A DNA stretch of 64,000 nt from Clostridioides difficile (GTDB lineage: Bacteria > Bacillota > Clostridia > Peptostreptococcales > Peptostreptococcaceae): positions 1,302,001 through 1,366,000 of the forward strand of contig CP103804.1 of NCBI GenBank assembly GCA_024919175.1. The letters run 5' to 3'. Position numbers and translations under genes: made by a program. Positions 26,753-35,117 of the stretch are shown here, piece after piece. The notes beneath the pieces were generated by a model. The model saw only the letters and a list, made by a program, of their open reading frames with translations. It had not been told where the DNA came from and searched no databases. Within the stretch, counting starts at the first letter, position 1. Each line of letters begins with the position of its first letter.

Positions 26753-26796
26753 AAAGGATATCCAAGAAGGAGCGCCTTGCTTCTATTTTTTTTACC
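26753..26796 (+). repeat. Terminator-like repeat, copy 1 of 3
   Basis: AAAGGATATCCAAGAAGGAG... module ending in GCGCCTTGCTTCT and ATTTTTTTT. AGGAGC can pair with GCTTCT (one G-T pair) around GCCTT, giving a weak hairpin plus U-tract. It starts 14 bp after the permease stop. Confidence 0.75.
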
Positions 26797-26857
26797 AAAA
26801 ATAGGATTGAACTTTGAAGGAAACCTAATAGCTTGCATTTGAGCAGAATATAATCTG

Positions 26858-26901
26858 AAAGGATATCCAAGAAGGAGCGCCTTGCTTCTATTTTTTTTAC
26901 C
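26858..26901 (+). repeat. Terminator-like repeat, copy 2 of 3
   Basis: The module is the same as copy 1 over its 40-odd bases, again preceded by TAATCT-like sequence and followed by an eight-plus T-run. Spacing to copy 1 is 105 bp; the unique DNA between copies is unrelated. Confidence 0.75.
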
Positions 26902-26964
26902 CAAAAACCTTAAAAAACTAAATAATCAAAAGATATGATACTCATTTTAATAAAAGTATAATCT

Positions 26965-27006
26965 AAAAGGATATCCAGGAGGAGCGCCTTGCTCCTCCTT
27001 TTTTAA
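26965..27006 (+). terminator. Terminator-like repeat, copy 3 of 3 (perfect hairpin)
   Basis: AAAGGATATCCAGGAGGAGC...: AGGAGGAGC and GCTCCTCCT form a perfect 9-bp stem around GCCTT, followed by TTTTTT. It lies 107 bp after copy 2 and 108 bp before the next gene. Copies 1 and 2 look like diverged versions of this one. Confidence 0.82.
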
Positions 27007-27113
27007 CAGTAATTATGGATTTTACTTGTCAAATAAGTATAAATAATTTAAGTAAATTAATCAAAAATTAAATCTCATAGAAAATATTAAAAATTAAATT
27101 ATGTGGAGAGAAG

Positions 27114-27602
27114 GTGGAGATTATAGATGTTATTGAGCTTGATATAAATGGTAGATTGAGAGAGGTGAGTATAAAAAAAAGCTGGACTTTACTTTATGTT
27201 TTAAGAGAAGTATTTAACTTAACTGGAAGTAAGTGTGGATGTAGTACTGGTGATTGTGGAGCTTGTAAAATAATTTTAGATGGAGAAGCAGTTAATTCAT
27301 GTTTGATTCTAGCAAAAAACGCAGTTGGGAAAAAGATATTGACAATTGAAGGGTTGTCAGATGGTATCAATATACATCCAATTCAACAAGCATTTATTGA
27401 TTGTGGAGCTGTTCAATGCGGCTATTGCACTCCAGGGATGATAATGTCAGCAAAAGCATTATTAGATAAAAATCCAAATCCTTCTGAAGAAGATGTTAGG
27501 GAGTCTATAGACAACAATCTTTGTAGATGTACAGGATATGTAAAGATTGTTGAGGCTATACTTTTATCAGCAAAAAGAATGGGAGGTATAACTTGTGAGT
27601 AA
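27114..27602 (+). CDS. xdhC: Xanthine-dehydrogenase-type [2Fe-2S] subunit
   Basis: Small iron-sulfur subunit (162 aa) of a molybdenum hydroxylase, carrying electrons from the Mo cofactor. The plant-type cluster is formed by CGCSTGDCGACK with a following Cys in NSCL; the second cluster by CGYCTPGM and NLCRCTGY. Start is GTG at 27114 with GGAG five bases before; no in-frame ATG is suitable. It overlaps the molybdenum subunit by 8 bp. No FAD subunit gene is present between or after these two, so electrons must leave by another partner. Confidence 0.9.
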   Translation: MEIIDVIELDINGRLREVSIKKSWTLLYVLREVFNLTGSKCGCSTGDCGACKIILDGEAVNSCLILAKNAVGKKILTIEGLSDGINIHPIQQAFIDCGAVQCGYCTPGMIMSAKALLDKNPNPSEEDVRESIDNNLCRCTGYVKIVEAILLSAKRMGGITCE

Positions 27603-29847
27603 TAATTTTAAAGTTATAGGGGAAAGAGTCCCAATAAGAGATGCTCTACTTAAAGCTACTGGTCAGCTTAGATATACTGCAGATATGAAGATTCCAAATA
27701 TGCTCTATGCTAAAGTTTTATTTAGTCCTGTTGCACATGCAAAGATAAAAAAAATAGACATATCAAAAGCTGAGAAATTAGAAGGTGTAAAAGTTATAGC
27801 CACTTATAAAAACTCACCTCAAAAAGCCTTTAATAGTGCCATGAGATTTTATGAACATGAGTTGCCAGAGGTTGAACATATCTTTGATGATACTGTTCGT
27901 TTTGTGGGTGATAAAGTTGCAGCTGTTGCAGCTGAAGATTTACAAACTGCTGAAAAAGCATTGAAGCTTATTGAGGTTGAATACGAAGAATTACCTTCAG
28001 TATTTAATCCAGAAGAAGCAATAAAAGAGGATGCATATCCAATACATAAAGGGGGAAATAAACTTGCAGTAAGTGTACAGGAGTGTGGAAATATTGAAGA
28101 AGCCATGAAAAAAGCGGATTATATTTTTGAAGATAAGTATACACTTCCAGCTATACATCATGGTGCAATAGAAACACATGTGGCGATTGCAGATTATGAT
28201 TATAGTGGAAAACTTACTGTTTATAGTCCTAATCAAAACACTTTTGGTTTTAGGATAATCTTATCTAAGTTATTTGAATTACCAATGAATAAAGTTAGAC
28301 TAGTAAGTCCAGCTATTGGAGGAGCTTTTGGAGGAAAATTAGAACTCACAATCGAACCAATTGTGGCACTATTAGCAAAATTATCAGGTAGGCCAGTTAA
28401 ACTAGAACTTAACAGAAGAGAAACTATTGCTTCAACAAGAACTAGACATGGCGCAGTTGTATACCTAAAAACAGGTGTTATGAAGGATGGTCAAGTTATA
28501 GCACAGGATATGAAAGTTCTAACAAATACAGGAGCATATGCATCAAGTGCATTAAATGTAATTGGAGCAATGAGCCATAAAGTATTTAAAGCGTATAAAA
28601 TTGAAAATATGAGATATACGGGAATACCAGTGTATACAAACACACCAATTGCAGGAGCAATGAGAGGGTATGGTTCTCCACAAGCTTTTTTTGCTCAACA
28701 ATCCCAACTAAATAAAATTGCAAAAAAACTAAATATGGATATTTTAGATTTACAGCTTAAGAACTTAGTTGAACCAGATGGAATAGACCAAAGATTTAAA
28801 AGTCCCCATGGAAATCCAAGACCAATAGATTGTATAAAAAAAGGTACTGAAATGTTTGACTGGAAAAAACAAGTTAGACAGCAAAATGAATCAAATGGTA
28901 GATTTTTAATTGGTGTAGGTATGGCAGTTGGTTCACATGGAAATGGATGCTTTGGGGCACACAGAGATATAACAGCTTTAATGTTGAAAATGAACGAAGA
29001 TGGTTCAGCTGTATTATATACAGGTACTCATGATATGGGAAATGCATCAGTAAGTGTCCAAGTGCAAATTATATCTGAAGTGCTTGGAATAAGTCAGGAA
29101 AAGATAGAATGTATACAGGCAGATACAGATGCATCACCATGGAATTTAGGAGATTACGCAAGCAGAGGAGTTTTTGTATCTGGAAATGCAGCTTTAAAAG
29201 TTGCAAATTCAGTAAAAAAAGAGCTTTTAAAAGAAGCATCCCAACTTTTAAAAGAGGATGAAGACTATATAGAGTTTAAGGATGATAGAGTCTATTCTAT
29301 TAAAGATAACAATAAACAGGCTACATTATGTGATGTCATGATACATGCTCAAAAGGTAAGTTTAAGAGAAATTATAGGAGCTGAAACTTTTGCATCTCAA
29401 ACTGGAGCAAGTTCATATGGTGTACATTTTGCTAAAGTTGAGGTCGATACTAAATTGGCAAGTATAAGAGTTTTAGAATATGTCGCAGTTCATGATGTAG
29501 GTAAAGCTTTAAACCCAATGTCTGTAGAAGGTCAGATTGAAGGAGCAATTCAAATGGGAATAGGATATGCGTTGACTGAAGAACTTGAGTTTGACAGTAG
29601 AGGAAAAATAAAAGCTAATTCATTTCGCTCGTACCATATGATAAAGGCTAGTGAAATGCCTCAAATAAAAGTAGGGTTAATAGAATGTGGAGAACCTGGA
29701 GGTCCATTTGGTGCTAAGAGTATAGGTGAATGTTCTGTTGTACCATCAGCACCAGCAGTAGCAAATGCAGTAGCAAACGCGTTAAACTGTGATTTTTACA
29801 GTTTGCCATTAAAGAAAAATATTCTACTGGATAACATAAATGTTTAA
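27595..29847 (+). CDS. xdhA: Xanthine-dehydrogenase-type molybdopterin subunit
   Basis: Catalytic Mo-cofactor subunit (750 aa) of the xanthine dehydrogenase/aldehyde oxidoreductase family, hydroxylating a heterocycle or aldehyde. Features: N-terminal RYTADMKIPNMLYAKVLFSP, the Mo-binding SPAIGGAFGGKLE and GAMRGYGSPQAFFA segments, and GPFGAKSIGECSV near the end, which carries the expected catalytic Glu. The gene starts at GTG with GGGAGG eight bases before and overlaps the Fe-S subunit. Context (NCS2 permeases, guanine/pterin-deaminase-like enzyme) favours a purine- or pterin-like substrate. Confidence 0.9.
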   Translation: MSNNFKVIGERVPIRDALLKATGQLRYTADMKIPNMLYAKVLFSPVAHAKIKKIDISKAEKLEGVKVIATYKNSPQKAFNSAMRFYEHELPEVEHIFDDTVRFVGDKVAAVAAEDLQTAEKALKLIEVEYEELPSVFNPEEAIKEDAYPIHKGGNKLAVSVQECGNIEEAMKKADYIFEDKYTLPAIHHGAIETHVAIADYDYSGKLTVYSPNQNTFGFRIILSKLFELPMNKVRLVSPAIGGAFGGKLELTIEPIVALLAKLSGRPVKLELNRRETIASTRTRHGAVVYLKTGVMKDGQVIAQDMKVLTNTGAYASSALNVIGAMSHKVFKAYKIENMRYTGIPVYTNTPIAGAMRGYGSPQAFFAQQSQLNKIAKKLNMDILDLQLKNLVEPDGIDQRFKSPHGNPRPIDCIKKGTEMFDWKKQVRQQNESNGRFLIGVGMAVGSHGNGCFGAHRDITALMLKMNEDGSAVLYTGTHDMGNASVSVQVQIISEVLGISQEKIECIQADTDASPWNLGDYASRGVFVSGNAALKVANSVKKELLKEASQLLKEDEDYIEFKDDRVYSIKDNNKQATLCDVMIHAQKVSLREIIGAETFASQTGASSYGVHFAKVEVDTKLASIRVLEYVAVHDVGKALNPMSVEGQIEGAIQMGIGYALTEELEFDSRGKIKANSFRSYHMIKASEMPQIKVGLIECGEPGGPFGAKSIGECSVVPSAPAVANAVANALNCDFYSLPLKKNILLDNINV

Positions 29848-29980
29848 TGTTGTTTTATACAAAAGAAATTAGTTACACAAATTAAAAAGATATTTATTTA
29901 AGATATTTAAGGTATTGGAATGTAAGACTTTTTTCTAAATGTAAGTTTAAATTATATGAATGTAGAGGGTGTGATGGATT

Positions 29981-30715
29981 GTGAATTTAAGATTCAAAGA
30001 TAAAGTGGTTGTGATAACAGGAGCAGGGCAAGGGTTAGGAGCAGGATTTGCTTTAGATTTTGCTATTGAAGGAGCAATAGTAGTCTTAATTGGCAGAACT
30101 AAAAGCAAATTAGATAATGTTGCAGAACAAATCATTAAATCTGGAGGGAAAGCTTTTGTTTCGGTTTGTGATGTAAGTAAACCTGAAGAAGTAGAAGTTT
30201 GTTTTAGTGAAGTAATAGATAAATTTGGTAGCGTAGATGTATTGATTAATAATGTTGCTTTCCACAAATCAGTTCCAGTAGTTGATACTACAATTGAAGA
30301 TTGGGATGCTCAGATAAAAACTAATTTAAGTGGAACTTTTTATTGTACTAAGGCAGTTCTTAGAAAAATGATTGATAAAAAGTATGGAAAAATAATAAAT
30401 ATTAGTTCTACAGCAGCAAAACACTTTTTTCCAGGCTTTGGAGCATATGCAGCTTCTAAAGGAGGTGTGGTAAGTTTTACTCAAACTTTGTCTGAAGAAG
30501 TAAAAGAATATGGAATCAATGTAAATGCAATATATTTAGGTATGACTAACACAGAATATACAAGAAAAAGATTTAACTATGATGATGCAGTTACAATACC
30601 GCTTGAGGAAATGTTGCAGGTGGAAGAAGTATCAAAAATTGTAACTTTCTTAGCATCTGATGAAGCAAGCCCAATAATGGGAGCTGCAATCGATGTATGT
30701 GGTAAGAAGGCATAA
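29981..30715 (+). CDS. Short-chain dehydrogenase/reductase
   Basis: NAD(P)-dependent SDR of 244 aa with classical motifs: cofactor glycine motif ITGAGQGLGAGFA, NNVAFH in place of NNAG, catalytic Ser in NISSTAAKH and the catalytic YAASK. Starts at GTG 29981 with a weak GGGTGTGATGG site; no better in-frame start is seen. It lies 133 bp after the molybdenum subunit and 27 bp before the Mch-like gene. The fold includes carbonyl and pteridine reductases, so substrate is open. Confidence 0.85.
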   Translation: MNLRFKDKVVVITGAGQGLGAGFALDFAIEGAIVVLIGRTKSKLDNVAEQIIKSGGKAFVSVCDVSKPEEVEVCFSEVIDKFGSVDVLINNVAFHKSVPVVDTTIEDWDAQIKTNLSGTFYCTKAVLRKMIDKKYGKIINISSTAAKHFFPGFGAYAASKGGVVSFTQTLSEEVKEYGINVNAIYLGMTNTEYTRKRFNYDDAVTIPLEEMLQVEEVSKIVTFLASDEASPIMGAAIDVCGKKA

Positions 30716-30742
30716 ATAAAATATATATTGAGAGGTATAAAA

Positions 30743-31702
30743 ATGATAAGTTTAAACAAGAAAGCCATGGTGGTAGTAAGAGAGATACTGGAAGATGCAG
30801 AAGCATTGGGATGTGAAGTTATTAAAATGGATTGTGGAGCAACTATAATTGATATGGGTTTAAATTGTAGTGGAAGCTGGAAAGCTGGTGTTTTATTTAC
30901 TAGAGCCTCTATAGGCGACCTAGGAACAGTATCATTAGGAGATTTTAAATTAAATGATGAATATTCTTTCTCAGCAGTTGAAGTATTTATAGATAAACCA
31001 CTAATTGCATGTATGGGTTCACAAATTGCTGGATGGAAACTTGGAGAAGGTGAATTTGCAACTATTGGGTCAGGACCAGCAAGAGCTTTAGCAAGAGTTG
31101 AATCAGACTGGTATTTTGAAATGACGCCATATAAAGATAGTTATCATGAGGCAGTTTTATGCATTCAAGATATAAAATATCCTAATAATGAAACTGTCTT
31201 AGAGGTTGCAAATGCTTGTAAAGTAAAACCAGAAGACACTTATATATTAATTTCACCAAGCACTTGTATTGTAGCATCAATGCAAGTATCAGCAAGAATT
31301 ATTGAGCAAGTATGTCATAAGATGTTTGAAAAAAACTTTGATGCAGGTCAAATTGTACTTGCGAGAGGAAAAGCACCAATCGCCCCTGTATTAAAAGATG
31401 AGCTTAAGACTATGGGAAGAATAAATGATGCATTGATTTATGGTAGTGAAACTGAGTTTTGGGTAGATTCAACTGATACTGCTATTGCAAAAACTATACA
31501 CCAATTAGCAGGAAAAACATCATCTCCAAATTATGGGGAATTGTTTGAGGATGTATTTGAAAAGGCAGGAAGAGACTTTTTCTATGTAGACCATGATGTA
31601 CACTCAATAGGCAAAATACAAATACATAATATAAATACTGGAAAATCTTTTTCGGCAGGCGAAATAAATTATTCAGTACTTGAAAAAAGTTTCTTAAAAT
31701 AA
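30743..31702 (+). CDS. Methenyl-tetrahydromethanopterin cyclohydrolase (Mch) homologue
   Basis: A 319-aa protein that aligns by eye along its whole length with Mch, the C1-carrier cyclohydrolase of methanogens and methylotrophs: NKKAMVVVREILEDAE, DCGATIIDMG, CSGSWKAGV, IGSGPARALARVE and SPSTCIVASMQVSARIIEQ. The R-x-x-E of SARIIE (about 185/188) falls where the active-site Arg/Glu pair is reported in archaeal Mch. Host bacteria of this type use tetrahydrofolate, not methanopterin, so the reaction here is probably ring opening or closing of another pterin- or purine-like compound (inference). ATG 30743 with GAGAGG seven bases before is preferred over TTG 30728. Confidence 0.82.
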   Translation: MISLNKKAMVVVREILEDAEALGCEVIKMDCGATIIDMGLNCSGSWKAGVLFTRASIGDLGTVSLGDFKLNDEYSFSAVEVFIDKPLIACMGSQIAGWKLGEGEFATIGSGPARALARVESDWYFEMTPYKDSYHEAVLCIQDIKYPNNETVLEVANACKVKPEDTYILISPSTCIVASMQVSARIIEQVCHKMFEKNFDAGQIVLARGKAPIAPVLKDELKTMGRINDALIYGSETEFWVDSTDTAIAKTIHQLAGKTSSPNYGELFEDVFEKAGRDFFYVDHDVHSIGKIQIHNINTGKSFSAGEINYSVLEKSFLK

Positions 31703-31738
31703 ATAGCTTAAAACTTTATTGATTTAGGAGGAGATAAG

Positions 31739-32719
31739 ATGGCATTAGGTAAGTTAAGATTAGAAAAATTATACCGTGACATGGTTATGATTCGCAGATT
31801 TGAAGAAGTGATAGAAGTATATGCTGCCAATGGAACAATACCAGGGTTTGTTCATTTAAGTATAGGGCAAGAGGCTTGTCAAGCAGGTATAGTTGATGCA
31901 CTTAGAAAAACAGATTATAAATTTCCAGACCATAGAGGACATGGGACTATAGCACTTTGTGGTACTGACCCAAAACTTGTAATGGCAGAAATCTTTGCTA
32001 AAGCTACTGGTATAAATGGTGGCAGAGGCGGTTCAATGCATATAAATGATATTGAATGTAGGAATATGGGGTTTAATGGAATACAAGGCTCAACTATGGT
32101 AACTTGTCTTGGTACAGCTTTTGCATCTGTATATAAAGAAACAGATGATGTTACAGCAGTCTTTCTAGGAGATGGAACTTTAGGAGAAGGAGCTTGCCAC
32201 GAAAGTCTTAATATGGCAGCGACATGGAAGCTTCCAATAATATATTGTCTACTTAATAATCAATATGCTATATCTACACACTATACAGATTCACATCCTC
32301 AAAAAGAGTTAAAAACTTGGGGTGAGGGATATGAGATTCCAAGTTATAGGGTAGATGGAAATGATGTAGAAGCAGTAATTGAGATAGTGGAAATAGCAGT
32401 AGATAGAGCAAGAAAAGGTGAAGGTCCAACTTTAATAGAGTTTCTCACTTATCGTTGGCAAGGTCATTTTGCAGGAGACCCAGCAGCATATAGACCTGAA
32501 GAAGAAGTTAAGTATTGGAAAGATAGGGACCCAATAAAATTAGCTAGAAAGATACTTATTGAAAGAGAAGGTATGTCAGATGAAACACTTAAACAAATAG
32601 AAGAAGAAATAGAGGCTGATGTTCAGGAAATGTTAAGATTTTCGTTGGAGAGTCCATCACCAAATATTAAAGATGCAGTTACACACACATATGTTGATAG
32701 AGAGGTGGAGATAAGATAA
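31739..32719 (+). CDS. 2-oxoacid (acetoin-type) dehydrogenase E1 alpha subunit
   Basis: Thiamine-diphosphate E1 alpha subunit (326 aa). ThDP motif GDGTLGEGACHESLNMAATW...NNQYAIS, plus GGRGGSMHI and YRWQGHFAGDP, match the acetoin dehydrogenase/pyruvate dehydrogenase alpha family. Ribosome site AGGAGGAG before ATG. Its stop overlaps the E1 beta start by one base (TAATG), ensuring equal synthesis. The complex decarboxylates an alpha-keto acid or cleaves acetoin, passing an acyl group to E2. Which substrate is used cannot be told apart by sequence inspection. Confidence 0.88.
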   Translation: MALGKLRLEKLYRDMVMIRRFEEVIEVYAANGTIPGFVHLSIGQEACQAGIVDALRKTDYKFPDHRGHGTIALCGTDPKLVMAEIFAKATGINGGRGGSMHINDIECRNMGFNGIQGSTMVTCLGTAFASVYKETDDVTAVFLGDGTLGEGACHESLNMAATWKLPIIYCLLNNQYAISTHYTDSHPQKELKTWGEGYEIPSYRVDGNDVEAVIEIVEIAVDRARKGEGPTLIEFLTYRWQGHFAGDPAAYRPEEEVKYWKDRDPIKLARKILIEREGMSDETLKQIEEEIEADVQEMLRFSLESPSPNIKDAVTHTYVDREVEIR

Positions 32720-33696
32720 TGGGAAGAAAACTTTCATATGGAATGGCAATAAATGAAGCACTTCATCAAGCTATGGAAAATGATGATAGAGTTTTTATAC
32801 TAGGTGAAGATGTAGCTAAAATGGGTGGAGACTTTGGAATTACCAAAGGAATAATGGCTAAGTGGCCAAATCGAATAAAGGACACAGCTTTATCAGAATC
32901 AGCTATATTAGGACTATCAAACGGTGCAGCACTTTGTGGGCTAAGACCAGTTCCAGAGATAATGTTTGCAGATTTTTTGGGAGTTTGTTTTGACCAACTT
33001 GTAAATAATGCAGCAAAACTAAATTTTATGTTCCAAGGAAAAGCACATTGTCCAATTACTGTTCGTGCTGTACAGGGAGGTGGTATACGCTGTGCATATC
33101 ATCATTCAGTTTGTGCAGAGTCATGGTTTATGAATACTCCTGGACTTGTAGTAGTTTCACCAACAACACCTTATGAAGCTAAAGGGATGTTGCTTTCAGC
33201 TATAAAAAATGATAATCCTGTATTATTTTTAGAACATAAAATGTTATACAATGTCAAAGGAGAAGTTCCAGTTGAGCCATATGAGATTCCTCTATATGAA
33301 GCTGAGATTGAAAAAACTGGAAGTGATATTACTATAGTAGCTACTCAAATGATGTTAGGATTAGCACATAAAGCAGCAAGTCAACTTGAAAAAGAAGGGA
33401 TTGATGTAGAGATAATCGACCTTAGAACTGTATTTCCTTATGATAAAAAAACCATAGTAGAGTCAGTCGCTAAAACTAGTCGATTGGTTATAGCTCAAGA
33501 AGGTCCAAGAGTTGGAGGATGGGCAGCTGAAATATCTGCAATGATAAATGAAGATGTATTTGAGTATCTAAGTGCACCGATAAAAAGAGTTACATCAATT
33601 GATGCTCCAGTAGCATATGCACCAGTTTTAGAGGATTTTGTTTTACCTAAATTGGAAAATCTAATTAAGGCTTGTAAGGAAGTTATGCAATATTAG
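32719..33696 (+). CDS. 2-oxoacid (acetoin-type) dehydrogenase E1 beta subunit
   Basis: E1 beta subunit (325 aa) that completes the ThDP active site with E1 alpha. Typical segments are YGMAINEALHQAMENDDRVF, LGEDVAKMGGDFG, the ALSESAILGLSNGAALCGLRPVPEI stretch (quoted in part) and IDLRTVFPYDKKTI. ATG overlaps the E1 alpha stop. Full family length with no visible defects. E2 follows after 17 bp. Confidence 0.88.
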   Translation: MGRKLSYGMAINEALHQAMENDDRVFILGEDVAKMGGDFGITKGIMAKWPNRIKDTALSESAILGLSNGAALCGLRPVPEIMFADFLGVCFDQLVNNAAKLNFMFQGKAHCPITVRAVQGGGIRCAYHHSVCAESWFMNTPGLVVVSPTTPYEAKGMLLSAIKNDNPVLFLEHKMLYNVKGEVPVEPYEIPLYEAEIEKTGSDITIVATQMMLGLAHKAASQLEKEGIDVEIIDLRTVFPYDKKTIVESVAKTSRLVIAQEGPRVGGWAAEISAMINEDVFEYLSAPIKRVTSIDAPVAYAPVLEDFVLPKLENLIKACKEVMQY

Positions 33697-33713
33697 TCAG
33701 GGGAGGAGAAACA

Positions 33714-34979
33714 ATGATTACAGAGGTTAAGATGCCGAAGTTTGGTCTTTCTATGGAAGAAGGAACAATTGGCACATGGTTGATTGAAGAAGGAAGCGTA
33801 GTAAATAAGGGTGATGAAATTTTAGAAGTTGAAACTGACAAGATTACCAATACTGTTGAAGCACCAGAAAGTGGAGTATTGAGAAAAATATTTTTTGAAG
33901 CGGGCGATATTGCCAATTGTGGAGAGCTAATTTGTATAATTGCAGAAAATAATGAAGATATTAGTGGATTTGATTTGATAGATAAAACCGATAATGAAAA
34001 AGAGGAAGATATTTTAACTTTAGAAAATACAACTAAGAAAAAAGGTTTAGATATAGAGAAAAAAATAACTCCAAGAGCTAAAAAAATAGCTGAAGAAAGA
34101 GGAATTAATTATTCAAATATAGAGGGTACAGGAATACATGGAGCAATAACAATTGATGATTTGAAAAACTTCATGAATAATAATCCAGTAGAAGAAGTTA
34201 TGGAAGTCAATCAAAATAAATTAGTAGAAAAAGAAGTACGGCAAGAAGTTACCCCTATTTCTCAAGTTAATAGCAGTAAGGTAAATATAGGGGAAAATGA
34301 TTTGGTAACTAAGATGACACCAATGCAAAGTGTAATAGCAAAAAAAATGCATGAGAGTTTATTGACAACAGCTCAAACTACAATTGGCACTGAATTAGAA
34401 GTTACTAACTTATCAAAAGTATATAAAGGATTGAAAGAAAAGTATAAAAAAGTAGGCGTTAAATTAAGCTATACAGCTCTTATAATAAAGGCTGTAGCTG
34501 AAGCACTTGAAAATCATCCGAAACTTAGAACACAAATAGTTGATGAAAATCATTTTAAAGTAAGTAATGAAATTAATGTAGGTGTAGCTGTAGACATTCC
34601 AAATGGTTTGGTAGTACCTGTAATAAAAAGTGCAAACTTAAAAGATTTAAAAACAATATGTATTGAACTAAGTGATTTAAGTGAGAGAGCTAAAAATAAC
34701 AAGCTAAATTCTGATGAAATGAGTAATGGAACTATTACTATAACTAACTTAGGGATGTTTGGAATAACATACTTTACTCCAGTATTAAATACACCAGAAA
34801 GTGCCATTTTAGGGATTGGAAGTATAGTAGAAAAAGTTCTTGTAAAAGATGGTGCATTTTATGCTGGTTCAATAATGAACATGAGTTTAACTCATGACCA
34901 TAGAGTAGTAGATGGAGCTCCTGGAGCACGTTTTCTTCAAGAGGTTACACAAAATCTTTTGGATTTCAGATGGATGTAA
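33714..34979 (+). CDS. 2-oxoacid dehydrogenase E2 (dihydrolipoamide acyltransferase)
   Basis: E2 core (421 aa): one N-terminal lipoyl domain with the lipoylated Lys in EVETDKITNTV (about residue 43), peripheral-subunit-binding domain around ITPRAKKIAEERGINYSNIE, then the catalytic domain ending in the HxxxD motif SLTHDHRVVDGAPGARFL. One lipoyl domain is the usual number for Gram-positive acetoin or branched-chain complexes. Ribosome site GGGGAGGAG before ATG. It links E1 to the E3 gene encoded about 2.6 kb downstream in the same cluster. Confidence 0.9.
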   Translation: MITEVKMPKFGLSMEEGTIGTWLIEEGSVVNKGDEILEVETDKITNTVEAPESGVLRKIFFEAGDIANCGELICIIAENNEDISGFDLIDKTDNEKEEDILTLENTTKKKGLDIEKKITPRAKKIAEERGINYSNIEGTGIHGAITIDDLKNFMNNNPVEEVMEVNQNKLVEKEVRQEVTPISQVNSSKVNIGENDLVTKMTPMQSVIAKKMHESLLTTAQTTIGTELEVTNLSKVYKGLKEKYKKVGVKLSYTALIIKAVAEALENHPKLRTQIVDENHFKVSNEINVGVAVDIPNGLVVPVIKSANLKDLKTICIELSDLSERAKNNKLNSDEMSNGTITITNLGMFGITYFTPVLNTPESAILGIGSIVEKVLVKDGAFYAGSIMNMSLTHDHRVVDGAPGARFLQEVTQNLLDFRWM

Positions 34980-35020
34980 TTCAGCTAGATGTAAAATGAT
35001 TTTATAGTGAAACAGTAATC

Positions 35021-35078
35021 TGACAGATAGTTTGTTATGCGTTTCTCGAAAGATTTTTTCTCTCCAAACTATCTGTCA
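35021..35078. repeat. 14-bp inverted repeat in the E2-amidohydrolase gap
   Basis: Arms TGACAGATAGTTTG (35021-35034) and CAAACTATCTGTCA (35065-35078) are exact complements around a 30-nt loop that itself holds CTCGAAAGATTTTTTC. No T-run follows on the plus strand, so this is not a standard terminator; an RNA or protein-binding structure, or a nested terminator, is possible. Confidence 0.55.
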
Positions 35079-35117
35079 AAATTAAGATATGGCAGAAAAT
35101 TATATGGAGGTTACTGA

